From CAKZQX01 sp034437035 (lineage in GTDB: Bacteria > Chloroflexota > Chloroflexia > Chloroflexales > Chloroflexaceae), in NCBI GenBank assembly GCA_034437035.1, contig DAOTUI010000166.1, forward strand, positions 4,669 to 68,668: a stretch of DNA of 64,000 bases. The letters run 5' to 3'. A model generated the notes under the pieces. It was not told where the DNA came from. It saw only the letters and a list, made by a program, of their open reading frames with translations, and did no database searches. Positions 44,658-53,794 of this stretch are shown here, piece by piece. How positions within the stretch are numbered: the stretch's first letter is position 1; each line of letters opens with the position of its first letter. Both the position numbers and the translations under genes were made by a program.

Positions 44658-46004
44658 CTCAACAACCGCCTCATAAAGCTGGTGTTTATCCTGCGCTTTC
44701 GCCACGCGTACACCTGATTGAATAATACTATTACCCACGCGGGTTGTGCGGGGGATATCGATCCGGACCAGTTCAAGCCCGACCGTCTCGGCAATTTTGC
44801 CCAGATATTGATCGGTTGGAATCAAAATCCCCTGCAAGATGCTATTCCCGATGACAATCAGGGCTGTGCCGCCCGGCTTCAGCGCGTGGTCAACACTTTT
44901 TGCAAACCGATAGCAATCGTTAAAGTAGGCCGCCGCATAGTTGGCCCATCCATTACCACCGTAGATACCACGCTCGGTATTGAGCGACCGCAGTTGCTGA
45001 ATACGCTCGGCTATATCGCTATCCGGCAGGGCAAAGTTCAACTCCAGGCAGGACTGTTCGCGCACCGTCTGCCAGTATTTGCCAAAGTTCGCTGTTTCAA
45101 GCTCCTTGAGATCCTGCGGCTGCTCGGCAAAGCCCAGCCAGTAGAGTTGTGGGCGCGTATTGCGATTATAGTGGTAGTTATTGAGGTAGGGCGGTGAGGT
45201 GATAATCAGATCCACCGCTGCCGGTTGCAAGCATTCCTGACACCGAAAGAACGACTCATTTACAACGCGTGTGTCCGGAGTTTTACCGGCTAATGTGACC
45301 TGGACTGCCGCAATATCCTCGGCCATCTCTGTCAGTTTATCAATGATCGTCTGAGCAACCGGAAAATCGTGAATATCTTCTTTACCCGCGCTGGCCCGCC
45401 GCCCCAGACTCGGCTCATACGAGTAGTTTGAATAGCGAACCATGGTTGCGGCAAAGGCCACCAGGAACAACTCGCGTACCCGTGTATCCGTGATCGTCTG
45501 AATGAAATCGTGCAGGAGCAAAACTTTATGCAGCACCTGCGGGCTGTAAAACGCGGACCGGGTTTTAAAACCGCACGGGCTGCTGCTCTGCGGCGTATAC
45601 CCGGACTGCATGTTTTCGTGGTAGAATTGCCGAAAGCGTGCCGTCTCGTCATACAATGTCTCAACCGCAACCTGATATGCCTGCAGCTTGGTCCGACAGG
45701 CCAGGGCCGCATAGGGATTGATCTCAAAGCCAATGGCCGCGTGCCCGGCCAGCATAGCCTCAACCAGCGTTGTACCGACACCGGCAAACGGGTCCAGCAC
45801 CACGCCCGGCTCTGTGAGATGTCCGCGTAAGACACCGCGCACAAAATCGCGGGAGAATCCCGCAATCCAGGGAACCCAGCGATGAACCGGCAGTTGTTTA
45901 TTCGTCGCAAAGGCTGGATCGCTAAAGACCGCACCACTGTTGTGCGTTGATGGTGACGCGTCGTCGGTTTCGATTTCCGGCAGCATTAACTGTCTGGCCT
46001 GCAT
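44643..46004 (-). CDS. Amino (N4/N6) DNA methyltransferase of the restriction-modification pair
   Basis: 453 residues, AAGGGG before ATG 46004. AdoMet-binding motif DPFAGVGTT (71-79) and catalytic TSPPY (269-273) are ~190 residues apart, with a helical domain and a CQEC pair (254-257 region) in between, so it has the AdoMet-first order. TSPPY points to cytosine-N4 or adenine-N6 methylation. The 3' end overlaps the endonuclease gene tail to tail. It should protect host DNA from that nuclease. Known Eco29kI-type systems are paired with cytosine-C5 enzymes, so this pairing is different. Confidence 0.87.
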   Translation of the reverse strand: MQARQLMLPEIETDDASPSTHNSGAVFSDPAFATNKQLPVHRWVPWIAGFSRDFVRGVLRGHLTEPGVVLDPFAGVGTTLVEAMLAGHAAIGFEINPYAALACRTKLQAYQVAVETLYDETARFRQFYHENMQSGYTPQSSSPCGFKTRSAFYSPQVLHKVLLLHDFIQTITDTRVRELFLVAFAATMVRYSNYSYEPSLGRRASAGKEDIHDFPVAQTIIDKLTEMAEDIAAVQVTLAGKTPDTRVVNESFFRCQECLQPAAVDLIITSPPYLNNYHYNRNTRPQLYWLGFAEQPQDLKELETANFGKYWQTVREQSCLELNFALPDSDIAERIQQLRSLNTERGIYGGNGWANYAAAYFNDCYRFAKSVDHALKPGGTALIVIGNSILQGILIPTDQYLGKIAETVGLELVRIDIPRTTRVGNSIIQSGVRVAKAQDKHQLYEAVVELRKR

Positions 46005-46100
46005 TAGTTGTCCGCCCCTTCTGTTTTATCCGCTATAGTGTATTATACTGGAAAATATTTTCGCGTGCAAGTCACCTGCCGGCACGCCAGAGATCCACTT

Positions 46101-46322
46101 GACAGGAGTTACGCGGTCGGTTCCAAACCAGGCATCTGCCTGGAAAACCGGCCTGATTCGCCTCCGGCAGGGCGGAATGGGACATTCTTTTTGCGGAACA
46201 TTTGGCTCTCCGAGCCAAATGTTCCGCAAAAAGACAAAAACGTACCATGCTGCCGCAGGCGAAACAGACTTCCATCGGATCAAACGTCCGGTTTGGATCT
46301 CAACCACGTAAGTCCTGCACTT
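46101..46322. repeat. Palindromic element copy D
   Basis: Ends TGACAGGAGTTACGCGGTCGG (from 46100) and ACCACGTAAGTCCTGCAC. Inner boxes are CGCCTCCGGCAGG and CTGCCGCAGGCG. Core hairpin at 46188-46232: 21-base arms beginning TTTTTGCGGAACATTTGG, three-base loop TCC, perfect pairing. It lies between the methyltransferase promoter side and psuG. Confidence 0.8.
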
Positions 46323-46462
46323 GATACCAGTTTGCCCGCACGCCAGCAATCAGCCGGAACGGACGGAACGGGTACAGGACTGCACCATTGCCGTTCATTA
46401 TCTCTGCGTTCTCTGTGCCCTCTGTGGCTATGACAACCAATCAGTATGAAAGGAACTTCACC

Positions 46463-47380
46463 ATGCTCCACATCGCACCCGAGATTGCCCGCGCCCGCAC
46501 CGAGGGTCGCCCAATCGTGGCCCTGGAGAGCACGCTGATCAGCCATGGGCTGCCCGCACCCCACAACCTGGAGGTCGCCCACGCGCTAGAGCAAGAGGTC
46601 CGCGCGGCCGGGGCGGTTCCGGCAACCATTGGCGTGCTCGGCGGCATCCCGACGGTGGGACTGGATGCGGCGGCCATCGAGCATTTTGCCAATAGCGCTA
46701 CCATCCGCAAGCTCACCCGGCGCGACCTGGCAACGGCTATGGTCCACAAACAGGATGGCGCAACGACCGTGGCCGCAACCATGGCGCTGGCGACTGCGGC
46801 CGGGGTGCCGGTCTTTGCCACAGGCGGGATCGGGGGTGTGCATCGCGGCGTACAGGTCAGTTGGGATATCTCCGCCGACCTGACCGAACTGGCACGCACG
46901 CCGGTCCTGGTTGTGTGCGCGGGCGCAAAGGCGATTCTCAATCTACCCGCCACGCTGGAGCATCTGGAGACGCTGGGGGTACCGCTGGTCGGGTTTGCGA
47001 CAGATGAGTTTCCGGCATTCTACAATGCGTCGAGTGGCCTGCCGCTGCCGGTGCGCGCCGATACGCCCGCCGAAGTTGCGCAACTCTGGCAGGCCCAACG
47101 CGCCGCGCCGGAACTGTGCGCGCCCGGTGGCATGCTGCTCTGTGTGCCCCCGCCCGCCGAGGTTGCGCTCCCCCGGCAAGAAGTCGAGGTGGCGATTGCC
47201 CGCGCACTGGCCCACGCCGAGAGTGCCGGGGTACGCGGCCCGGCAGTTACGCCCTTCCTGCTGGCAGCCATGGCCGAGGAGACCCACGGCGAGAGTATCA
47301 CGACTAACGTGGCGCTGCTGCGGCAGAATGCGCGCATCGCTGCACAGGTTGCGGTCGCACTGACCCAGACAGACAGGTAA
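46463..47380 (+). CDS. psuG: Pseudouridine-5'-phosphate glycosidase
   Basis: 305 residues from ATG 46463 with AAAGGAAC upstream. Family signature from the start: ALESTLISHGLPAPHNLEVA, GAVPATIGVLGGIPTVGL, TRRDLATAMVHKQDGATTVAATM (catalytic Lys), FATGGIGGVHRG, SADLTELARTPVLVVCAGAKAILNLPATLEHLETLGVPLVGF and NVALLRQNARIAAQVA. It cleaves pseudouridine-5'-phosphate to uracil and ribose-5-phosphate. The usual partner kinase psuK and a nucleoside transporter are not adjacent. Confidence 0.95.
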   Translation: MLHIAPEIARARTEGRPIVALESTLISHGLPAPHNLEVAHALEQEVRAAGAVPATIGVLGGIPTVGLDAAAIEHFANSATIRKLTRRDLATAMVHKQDGATTVAATMALATAAGVPVFATGGIGGVHRGVQVSWDISADLTELARTPVLVVCAGAKAILNLPATLEHLETLGVPLVGFATDEFPAFYNASSGLPLPVRADTPAEVAQLWQAQRAAPELCAPGGMLLCVPPPAEVALPRQEVEVAIARALAHAESAGVRGPAVTPFLLAAMAEETHGESITTNVALLRQNARIAAQVAVALTQTDR

Positions 47381-47392
47381 CCCGAACGGCAA

Positions 47393-48637
47393 TCAGGTCG
47401 CCCCCAGCAACGCCCGCGCTACCCACAATACCTCGGCCACCGCAATGCGCTCCATGCATTCCGGCGGGTCGGTCTGACGTGGGCAGGCTGTGAACACGCC
47501 GCAGGGACTGCACCAGAGCCCGGCCCGCACAACCACATGGCGCGACGGATCGCCCCAGGGACCAAAGCGCCCGGCATCCCCCGGCCCAAAGAGGTGCAGG
47601 CTGGGGGTACCCTGGCTCACCGCCAGATGCAGCGGACCGCTATCCACCCCCAGCACCAGGGCGGCCTGACCCAGCAACGCCGCCAGTTGCCCTACGCTGG
47701 TTGCCCCGACCAGCGTCAGCGCCGGATGGCGCATCTGGGAAACAACTGCCTCGACCAACTCCGCCTCGCCGGGACCGCCGGTCAGCAGCAAACGCACCCC
47801 TGGATGATCGGCGAGCGCATCCGCCACAGTGGCCCAGCGCGCCGCCGGCCAGAGCTTCGCCGCACCGCCGGTGCCCGGATGCAGCACCACCAGCCGCTCA
47901 TCGGGATCGAGATGGCGGGCAACCCACGCCTCTGCCCAGGCTGCATCCGCCGCAACCGGTTCAAAGCAGAGTGCATCCCGCGTCCCGGCGATCAGTTCGG
48001 GGCGCATTTTGTAGTTCGCATCAACCGCGGCAACCAGGGCCAGTGCCTGCCGGGTGACATGCTCCAACGGGTTCCAGGGCAGCGCGCAGGTCAGAAAGGG
48101 GCGACACTCCGGGACGACATAGCCAATACGCACGGGGATACCCGCCAGCAGCGCCAGGGCCGCGCCCCACCAGTGATCATCGCGCAGGAGCAGCGCCAGA
48201 TCAAACTGCCCGGTGCGTAACAACAGCGCATACCGCAGCAGTTCCCGGTAGGGTTGCAGCAAGGAGACGAACCGATGCCGGCGAGAAGATTGATCTGGGT
48301 AAGCGGCTTGGGAACGGCGTTCAAAGCCGGGGAACGGGAGCGTTTGCAAGTCATCAATGTCGGGATTGTGTGCCGGCACCAGCGCCGACCAGGGGCCAAC
48401 CAGCGCGGTGATCCGGGCCTGGGGTTGCTGCTGCCGCAACCGGCGCAGTGCCGGAGTCGCCAGCAGCAGATCTCCCAGGTGATCCGGCTTGATGACCAGG
48501 ATGCGCCGGGGTTTCGCCGGAACAGCCCGCCTGACCGCGAACCGCCCCAGCCCCGCCGTCAACCAAAGCACCCACAGCCGTGCAAACCGCCGCAGCGCAT
48601 GAAACGCTACGCGGCGCGGCGGCGAATTTACGGACAT
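47393..48637 (-). CDS. Family 9 glycosyltransferase (heptosyltransferase-like)
   Basis: 414 residues. N-terminal GT9 motif RILVIKPDHLGDLLLATPALRRLRQQQP (ADP-heptosyltransferase-like), donor-binding region VVLHPGTGGAAKLWPAARWATVADAL, LLTGGPGEAELVEAV and VLGVDSGPLHLAVSQGTPSLHLFGPGD. Family members add heptose or related sugars to surface glycans. If the organism lacks lipopolysaccharide, as most Chloroflexota do, the acceptor would be another glycan. It converges with psuG (12 bases apart) and follows the CpXC gene on the minus strand. Confidence 0.9.
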   Translation of the reverse strand: MSVNSPPRRVAFHALRRFARLWVLWLTAGLGRFAVRRAVPAKPRRILVIKPDHLGDLLLATPALRRLRQQQPQARITALVGPWSALVPAHNPDIDDLQTLPFPGFERRSQAAYPDQSSRRHRFVSLLQPYRELLRYALLLRTGQFDLALLLRDDHWWGAALALLAGIPVRIGYVVPECRPFLTCALPWNPLEHVTRQALALVAAVDANYKMRPELIAGTRDALCFEPVAADAAWAEAWVARHLDPDERLVVLHPGTGGAAKLWPAARWATVADALADHPGVRLLLTGGPGEAELVEAVVSQMRHPALTLVGATSVGQLAALLGQAALVLGVDSGPLHLAVSQGTPSLHLFGPGDAGRFGPWGDPSRHVVVRAGLWCSPCGVFTACPRQTDPPECMERIAVAEVLWVARALLGAT

Positions 48638-48665
48638 AGCTGCACTTCTCGGAGCTTCACATCAG

Positions 48666-49988
48666 CTAGAACAGCATCGCGCCGGCCTCACGCGCCAGCC
48701 GCCGCAGCGTCTCGGCAACCTCCTTTGCGCCGCGCTGCTCCTGCTCCTCGGCCAGTTCATTCAGCCGCTTGACAAAGGCGGGCGTGACCTGGGCGGCGCG
48801 CTGGCGCAGGAGCTTCGTGCTCTCCTGAGGCGTTTCTGCCAGCATTAACTCATTGATGAAGCGATCCTCGGGCGCGAGGCTTTCCTGGACAATCTCCGTT
48901 GCCAGGCGTTCAATCTCCTGCAGGCGCGCGACGGTCTCGGACTGCCCGGCCCGCTGGGCGGCGGCCATATTCGTCGCCAGCACAAACATAAACGCCTCGT
49001 CCAGCTTATCGACCGAACTGCGCAGCGCCGCTTCCGTGTCGGATGCCGCCATAATCTCGCGCAGCACGGCAACACCGCCCTCGAGCAATGCCTGGGCTTC
49101 TTTGTCGATCTCCTCGACAATCTGCAGGATCTGCCGGCGGCGCTCGGTCAACCGGGACGCTTCATCTTTTTGCCCGGCCTGCTCCAGGTGTTCGATGCGC
49201 TCGGTCCAGGCCTGAAAGAAGCTGTAGTCAATCGCATGCCGCAGTTCGGCAACCATCTGCTCTAAGGCGTCATCCTCAACGGTCGCCAGGCGCTCAATGG
49301 CCGCGTTCAGTTCGCCCTCATCGACGTCGGCCTCGCCGGGAATGTCACTAAAGCCGGTCACTTCTACCAGCTTATCCCGCAGCAGCGTCAGGATCCGGGT
49401 CGAGTCGGCGCGCCCTTCCTGCGTGCCGGCATCAATAAAGGCACTCAGCGTGGCGAAAAACTCGTAGTTCAGGGCATCTTTATGCTGCTCAACCAGTTGG
49501 GCAAACTGCGCTTCATCCTCCAGGGCCGAGGCAAGCCGGCTGATCAGATCGATCCGCTGCCGCTGCTGCTCAAGCGCCTCGCGCGGGATACCTTCCGCCT
49601 CCAGCACTGTATCGACCAGCGACCCCAGCGAGATAAACCGCCGGGGATTCAAGAGATAGCCACGCGGCTGATCGGTCAACTGACTACGCATCAGCGCATT
49701 GGTGGCATCGCCGATAAAGCGTTCCTGCTCTTCCGGACGCGCATTCAGTTCTTCCGGAAAGTAGACCAGGAAGAGTTGCTTCTCCGCATCGTGATAAATC
49801 ATCGGCGCAGCGATCATCGTGCCTGACCGGCAGTTTGGACAGACAGCCATATTCAATTGGCCGGACAACAGCGCCTGTTTGAGTTCCGGCTGCTGGGTTA
49901 CATCAACGATAGTGTAGATATTTGCACGAAAGTTGTTGCCGCAAACCGGGCATGTCAGTTGAACCGGCTGTGGAGGAACAGGGGGCAT
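48666..49988 (-). CDS. CpXC-domain protein with coiled-coil tail
   Basis: 440 residues. The N-terminus is a CpXC domain: CPVCGNNF (13-20) and AVCPNCRSG (47-55) zinc-ribbon pairs embedded in a beta-strand set (MIAAPMIYHDAEKQLFLVYFPEEL). From ~120 onward it is helical and Gln/Glu-rich, with coiled-coil character (EHLEQAGQKDEASRLTERRRQILQIVEEIDKEAQALL). CpXC proteins of this size are frequent in Chloroflexota; none is functionally understood. No membrane segment. It is 29 bases upstream of the GT9 gene on the same strand. Confidence 0.85.
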   Translation of the reverse strand: MPPVPPQPVQLTCPVCGNNFRANIYTIVDVTQQPELKQALLSGQLNMAVCPNCRSGTMIAAPMIYHDAEKQLFLVYFPEELNARPEEQERFIGDATNALMRSQLTDQPRGYLLNPRRFISLGSLVDTVLEAEGIPREALEQQRQRIDLISRLASALEDEAQFAQLVEQHKDALNYEFFATLSAFIDAGTQEGRADSTRILTLLRDKLVEVTGFSDIPGEADVDEGELNAAIERLATVEDDALEQMVAELRHAIDYSFFQAWTERIEHLEQAGQKDEASRLTERRRQILQIVEEIDKEAQALLEGGVAVLREIMAASDTEAALRSSVDKLDEAFMFVLATNMAAAQRAGQSETVARLQEIERLATEIVQESLAPEDRFINELMLAETPQESTKLLRQRAAQVTPAFVKRLNELAEEQEQRGAKEVAETLRRLAREAGAMLF

Positions 49989-50135
49989 AGCCTCAGCTTT
50001 CCTTTCTGATAGAGCAGCAGAACAGCGCGCGACCTATCGGGCACGGTTCTGATACGCTCTTCAGGACTTATCAAACCGTCTGAACGTCTATCTCCAGAGA
50101 AGTCTAGATCTCATCGAGATTTGCTTTGCTGCTGA

Positions 50136-50777
50136 TTATAACACGTTCGGTGCGCGTCGGCCCACAACCGCGTAGAGCGGATCGCCAATCCAGTGGCGCG
50201 GCGAGCGATCCATGGCTTTAATTTGGGTAAAACAGCCGGCATGCTCAAAGTAGGTCTGCACCAGTTGGAGACGCTGCTGCTCACTCGTCAACATCCAGAT
50301 CTGCACCGCCTTGCTGGGAAAACAACGATTGGAAAAACTGACCACAAACGGTGCGCCAGGCCGCAGCACACGCCCAACCTCGGCAAAGATCTCCAGCGGG
50401 CGGGTCAGATATTGCACTGACACACTGCAGACCACGCCATCGAAGCCGGCATCCGCAAAGGGCAGGATTGGCGTTCGGTTCAGATCATGCACCACAAATG
50501 TATCCAGTTGGGGATTCTGGCGCATCTCCACCGCGTTCAAGCCGAGTCCTACCAGGTGGCCGGCTGATACCTCCGGCGGAAAATGGCTGCGGTAACTGCT
50601 CATCAGATCCAGGAACAGACCCTGGGGCGGCAGCGTTTCGCGGAACAGTTGCCCCAGCGCGGCGATAGCCGGCGCATCAAGATGCACCGTCAGGCGGGGG
50701 AACCGATAGAAGAGGCGATCATCATGCTCATCGTAGCGCGTGAAATACGCGGGTGGTAAGGTTTTTTTCGCAGACAA
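50136..50777 (-). CDS. Class I SAM-dependent methyltransferase
   Basis: 213 residues. A methyltransferase-11 type fold is visible though motif I is weak: LFLDLMSSYRSHFP takes the usual glycine-loop place, followed by VVHDLNRTPILPFADAGFDGVVCSVSVQYLTRPLEIFAEVGRVLRPGAPFVVSFSNRCFPSKAVQIW, which are post-I to IV motifs. The missing G-x-G-x-G loop may be real divergence. The substrate is unknown. A gap of 147 bases separates it from the CpXC gene. Confidence 0.82.
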   Translation of the reverse strand: MSAKKTLPPAYFTRYDEHDDRLFYRFPRLTVHLDAPAIAALGQLFRETLPPQGLFLDLMSSYRSHFPPEVSAGHLVGLGLNAVEMRQNPQLDTFVVHDLNRTPILPFADAGFDGVVCSVSVQYLTRPLEIFAEVGRVLRPGAPFVVSFSNRCFPSKAVQIWMLTSEQQRLQLVQTYFEHAGCFTQIKAMDRSPRHWIGDPLYAVVGRRAPNVL

Positions 50778-50824
50778 GACGGCTCCTCCGCTTCCCAGAA
50801 CAAACTCAGGCAGACATCGTTTTA

Positions 50825-50868
50825 TCGTTGAAACGTTCTAACGTTCTAACGTTCTGACGTTTTAACGT
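50825..50868. repeat. Short tandem repeat of ACGTTCTA-type units
   Basis: About five imperfect units of ACGTTCTA/ACGTTCTG/ACGTTTTA run head to tail between two divergent genes. The number of units may vary between strains. Confidence 0.6.
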
Positions 50869-50933
50869 GCGGCAACCTGGTACTTTGTCTAAGTAGTATA
50901 GGCACAGTTTATGCTAGAGCGCAAGGAGCCGAC

Positions 50934-50962
50934 TTGACGCTGCCCGGCGTTGTGTTGATAAT
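50934..50962 (+). promoter_or_regulatory. Promoter for the pRiA4b ORF-3-like gene
   Basis: TTGACG (50934-50939), 17-base spacer, GATAAT (50957-50962). The leader would be ~80 bases to ATG 51048. Confidence 0.55.
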
Positions 50963-51047
50963 GCAGGCAGAACCGGTCAACGGAACAGCAGAACTTAGCA
51001 GTGCCGGCTGCACAGACATCCGCACCCCCGATAGAAAGGAGCGGCGC

Positions 51048-52511
51048 ATGACCAGTCATGTCTACACTCTCCGGGTTGCTTACGAGGCAACCCCCGATGA
51101 TCCCGCTATCATCACGATTGGTAATCAGCATACCCTGGCAGATCTGCACGATGCGATTCAGCGCGCCTTCAACTGGGATGCCGATCATCTCTACTCGTTC
51201 TTTCTGAGCGGCCGGCCCTGGGATGCCGCCGGCGAGTATGCCATGCACCCGGATACGCTCTCCCCCGGCGGGCAGGCTCCGGCGGGACTGGCGCGTGCAA
51301 CAACCTGTGATAGCCTGGGGCTCCAGATGGGTCAGACCTTTCTCTACCTCTTCGATTATGGTGATGAACACCTTTTTGATATACAGGTGGAAACAGTTAG
51401 CCCGAGCGCTCAACACCCGGAAACGCCGCGCATTGAGCGCCTGCCCGTGAGTCCGCCCGAACAATACCCCGCTGACGAGTGGGACTACAGCCCGGATGAA
51501 CTGGATGAACTAGTGCTGGAACCGGAGGAAGAGAACCGCCTCCAGCGCGAGTTGACCAGTCTGTTTGAGCAGGCGCTGGGCTTTGCCTGGGGCGAGGACG
51601 ACAAACTCCACGAGCCGGTGCCGGAGCATATCGAAGCGACCATGATCGATACCGATGCGCCCTACCCGCCCCCACTGGATCAACTGCTTCACCTGGGCGA
51701 TCTGCGCACCGCGCCGCCCGACCCGGACCCGCGCATCACCAACCTGGGCCTGACCCAGGCGCATGTGCCGGACCTGGTGCGGATGGTCCGCGACCGCAGC
51801 CTAAATACCGCCATGAGCGATACGACGGAAGTCTGGGCTCCCGCGCATGCCCTGCGCGCCCTGGAACTGCTCGACATCACCGAAGTTATTCCCGACCTCA
51901 TCCCAATCTTTAATCTCGACGACGACTGGATGCCGCCCTACCTGGTTCAACTGCTGGGCAAAACCGGCGCACCCGCCCTGGAGCCGCTGGAACAGTATGC
52001 CCGCGAGCAAACCCACTGGGTGTACGGGCGCGCCGAGGCCACCAGTGCGCTTAAAGAGATCGGCCTGCAACACCCCGAACTGCGTGAGCGGTCAGTTCAG
52101 ATCCTGAGCGACCTTCTGGCCCGCGCCGATGACGATGATCCCGACTTCAACGGCTTTGTCGTCGGCGATCTGGTTGACCTGAACGCAACCGAGGCGCTAC
52201 CGGTAATCCGCCAGGCATTCGCCTTGCAGTGTGTGGATGAAATGATTACCGGCGACTGGACCGAAGTGCTGGAGGAAATGGAGGTGGAGCCGGACCCCAA
52301 TGATCCGCTGCTGCGCCAGCAGGGGTACAAAGAGCAACTGGCCGAGCCACTTGCCCTGCCCTCACCGCCACCGACGCCAACGTCCCGGAAAGCGGCACCC
52401 ACAAAGTCTAAACCGCAACAGACCCAGAAGACGCAGAAGACCCAGAGCAAGCCTGCAAACGAACCCCGAAAGACTAACCGGAGCAGCAAGAAGAAGAAGA
52501 AGCGGAAGTAG
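51048..52511 (+). CDS. Plasmid pRiA4b ORF-3-like protein with HEAT-like repeats
   Basis: 487 residues from ATG 51048 with AAAGGAG upstream. N-terminal pRiA4b ORF-3 domain (~1-150; VYTLRVAYEATPDDPAIITIGNQHTLADLHDAIQRAFNWDADHLYSFFLSG and QTFLYLFDYGDEHLFDIQVE), a linker with acid runs, HEAT-like helices (~260-400; APAHALRALELLDITEVIPDLIPIF, EATSALKEIGLQHPELR) and a very basic tail (KSKPQQTQKTQKTQ...SSKKKKKRK). The basic tail suggests nucleic-acid or membrane-phospholipid contact. The function of the family is unknown. It is a single transcription unit by the look of its own promoter. Confidence 0.82.
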   Translation: MTSHVYTLRVAYEATPDDPAIITIGNQHTLADLHDAIQRAFNWDADHLYSFFLSGRPWDAAGEYAMHPDTLSPGGQAPAGLARATTCDSLGLQMGQTFLYLFDYGDEHLFDIQVETVSPSAQHPETPRIERLPVSPPEQYPADEWDYSPDELDELVLEPEEENRLQRELTSLFEQALGFAWGEDDKLHEPVPEHIEATMIDTDAPYPPPLDQLLHLGDLRTAPPDPDPRITNLGLTQAHVPDLVRMVRDRSLNTAMSDTTEVWAPAHALRALELLDITEVIPDLIPIFNLDDDWMPPYLVQLLGKTGAPALEPLEQYAREQTHWVYGRAEATSALKEIGLQHPELRERSVQILSDLLARADDDDPDFNGFVVGDLVDLNATEALPVIRQAFALQCVDEMITGDWTEVLEEMEVEPDPNDPLLRQQGYKEQLAEPLALPSPPPTPTSRKAAPTKSKPQQTQKTQKTQSKPANEPRKTNRSSKKKKKRK

Positions 52512-52518
52512 GGGTTAA

Positions 52519-52550
52519 TGGTTAGGAGTTAACGGTTATGTCAACACGAC
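52519..52550. repeat. Short GGTTAA-rich tandem repeat
   Basis: Direct imperfect units of GTTAATGGTTAGGAGTTAA follow the stop of the preceding gene. Same style as the tandem repeats at 50825 and 55199. Confidence 0.45.
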
Positions 52551-52620
52551 CGTCCGCAGAAGTTTGAACGATGTAATCCGGATAAGCGCACCAGGAATCC
52601 GCTCAAGTCCAGGCTTTTTT

Positions 52621-52650
52621 CGGTAGGGACGCGCTTCTGCGCGTCCGCAG
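52621..52650. repeat. Small hairpin repeat, copy 1 (GGACGCGC type)
   Basis: GGACGCGC (52627-52634) and GCGCGTCC (52639-52646) around TTCT, flanked by GGTA and GCAGGC. The flanking AGGCTTTTTTCGGTAG recurs in modified form at the copies near 61.95 and 62.06 kb. Confidence 0.65.
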
Positions 52651-52711
52651 GCTGTCCTGATGCTATAACCGGGCCTGATGTTTCAACCCACGAACAGGAG
52701 AAGTACAGCTT

Positions 52712-53680
52712 ATGTATGCAGTACGAATTCATGAGCATGGTGGACCCGAAGCGCTCGTCTACGAAGAAGTGCCTATGCCGGAGCCCGGCGCGGGCGAGGT
52801 ACGCGTTAAGCTTGCGGCAGCCGGCGTTAACTATATTGATACCTACCACCGCCGGGGGCTCTACCCGGTCGCGCTGCCCTTTACGCCGGGACAGGAGGGT
52901 GCCGGTGTGGTCGATGCTGTGGGAGCGGATGTCACAGGTTTTGATGCCGGCGATCATGTAGCGTACGGCTTCAGCTCGGGCGCATATGCTGAGTATGCCA
53001 TTGTCCCGGCGGCGCAACTGGTGCGCGTCCCGCATGATATCGATCTGCAGCAGGCGGCCGCCGTTATGCTGCAAGGCATGACTGCGCACTATCTCACGCA
53101 GAGCACCTTTCGCCTGGGACGCGAGCATACCGCGCTGGTGCATGCCGCCGCCGGTGGTGTGGGGTTGCTGCTGCTGCAAATGGCAAAGATGGTGGGAGCG
53201 CGGGTCTTTGGCACGGTTTCTACTGAGGAGAAAGCGGAACTGGCCCGCGCGGCCGGGGCGGATGTCGTCATCCGCTACACCGAGGAGAATTTTACCGAGG
53301 CGGTACAGCGACTGACCGACGGCAAGGGGGTTGATGTCGTCTATGACGCGGTCGGGCAGACGACGTTTATGGGCAGCCTCGACTGCCTGCGCCCACGCGG
53401 TATGCTGGTGCTGTTTGGGCAGAGCAGCGGCCCGGTGGAGCCGGTCAATCTGCAGATCTTGAACAGCAAGGGCTCGCTCTATGTGACGCGCCCTTCGCTG
53501 GGCCACTACATCGCCGGCCGGCAGGAACTGGAACAGCGCGCGATTGATATTTTCCGCTGGATGGAGGCCGGCCGCCTGAGTGTGCGGATTGACCGGGCCC
53601 TGCCACTAGCAGAAGCGGCGGCCGCCCACACCGCGATCGAAGGACGCGCCACCGCCGGGAAGGTGCTGCTGGTTCCGTAA
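52712..53680 (+). CDS. qor: NADPH:quinone oxidoreductase (MDR family)
   Basis: 322 residues. Zinc-free medium-chain reductase of the quinone reductase group: MYAVRIHEHGGPEALVYEEVPMPEPGAGEVRVKLAAAGVNYIDTYHRRGLYP, TPGQEGAGVV, VHAAAGGVGLLLLQMAKMVGARV (NADPH-binding) and VYDAVGQTTFMGSLDCLRPRGMLVLFG. It reduces quinones or related enals with NADPH. Ribosome site AGGAG 12 bases upstream of ATG. Confidence 0.9.
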   Translation: MYAVRIHEHGGPEALVYEEVPMPEPGAGEVRVKLAAAGVNYIDTYHRRGLYPVALPFTPGQEGAGVVDAVGADVTGFDAGDHVAYGFSSGAYAEYAIVPAAQLVRVPHDIDLQQAAAVMLQGMTAHYLTQSTFRLGREHTALVHAAAGGVGLLLLQMAKMVGARVFGTVSTEEKAELARAAGADVVIRYTEENFTEAVQRLTDGKGVDVVYDAVGQTTFMGSLDCLRPRGMLVLFGQSSGPVEPVNLQILNSKGSLYVTRPSLGHYIAGRQELEQRAIDIFRWMEAGRLSVRIDRALPLAEAAAAHTAIEGRATAGKVLLVP

Positions 53681-53794
53681 CTCAATCTGACCATAGGCAT
53701 GGTACTATAGCAGTCAGACGCGCCGAGGATGGCCTATCGCCCATCCCCGGCGCGTTCTGTTTTCTCTAGATCGGCAGTGTCGCAAGGAGTAGCT

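Noticed and set aside
46026..46349. Open frames across element D (and similar in E, F, B)
   Set aside because: They look alike in several copies only because the repeat is alike; codons are not conserved as protein and the frames pass through hairpin arms.
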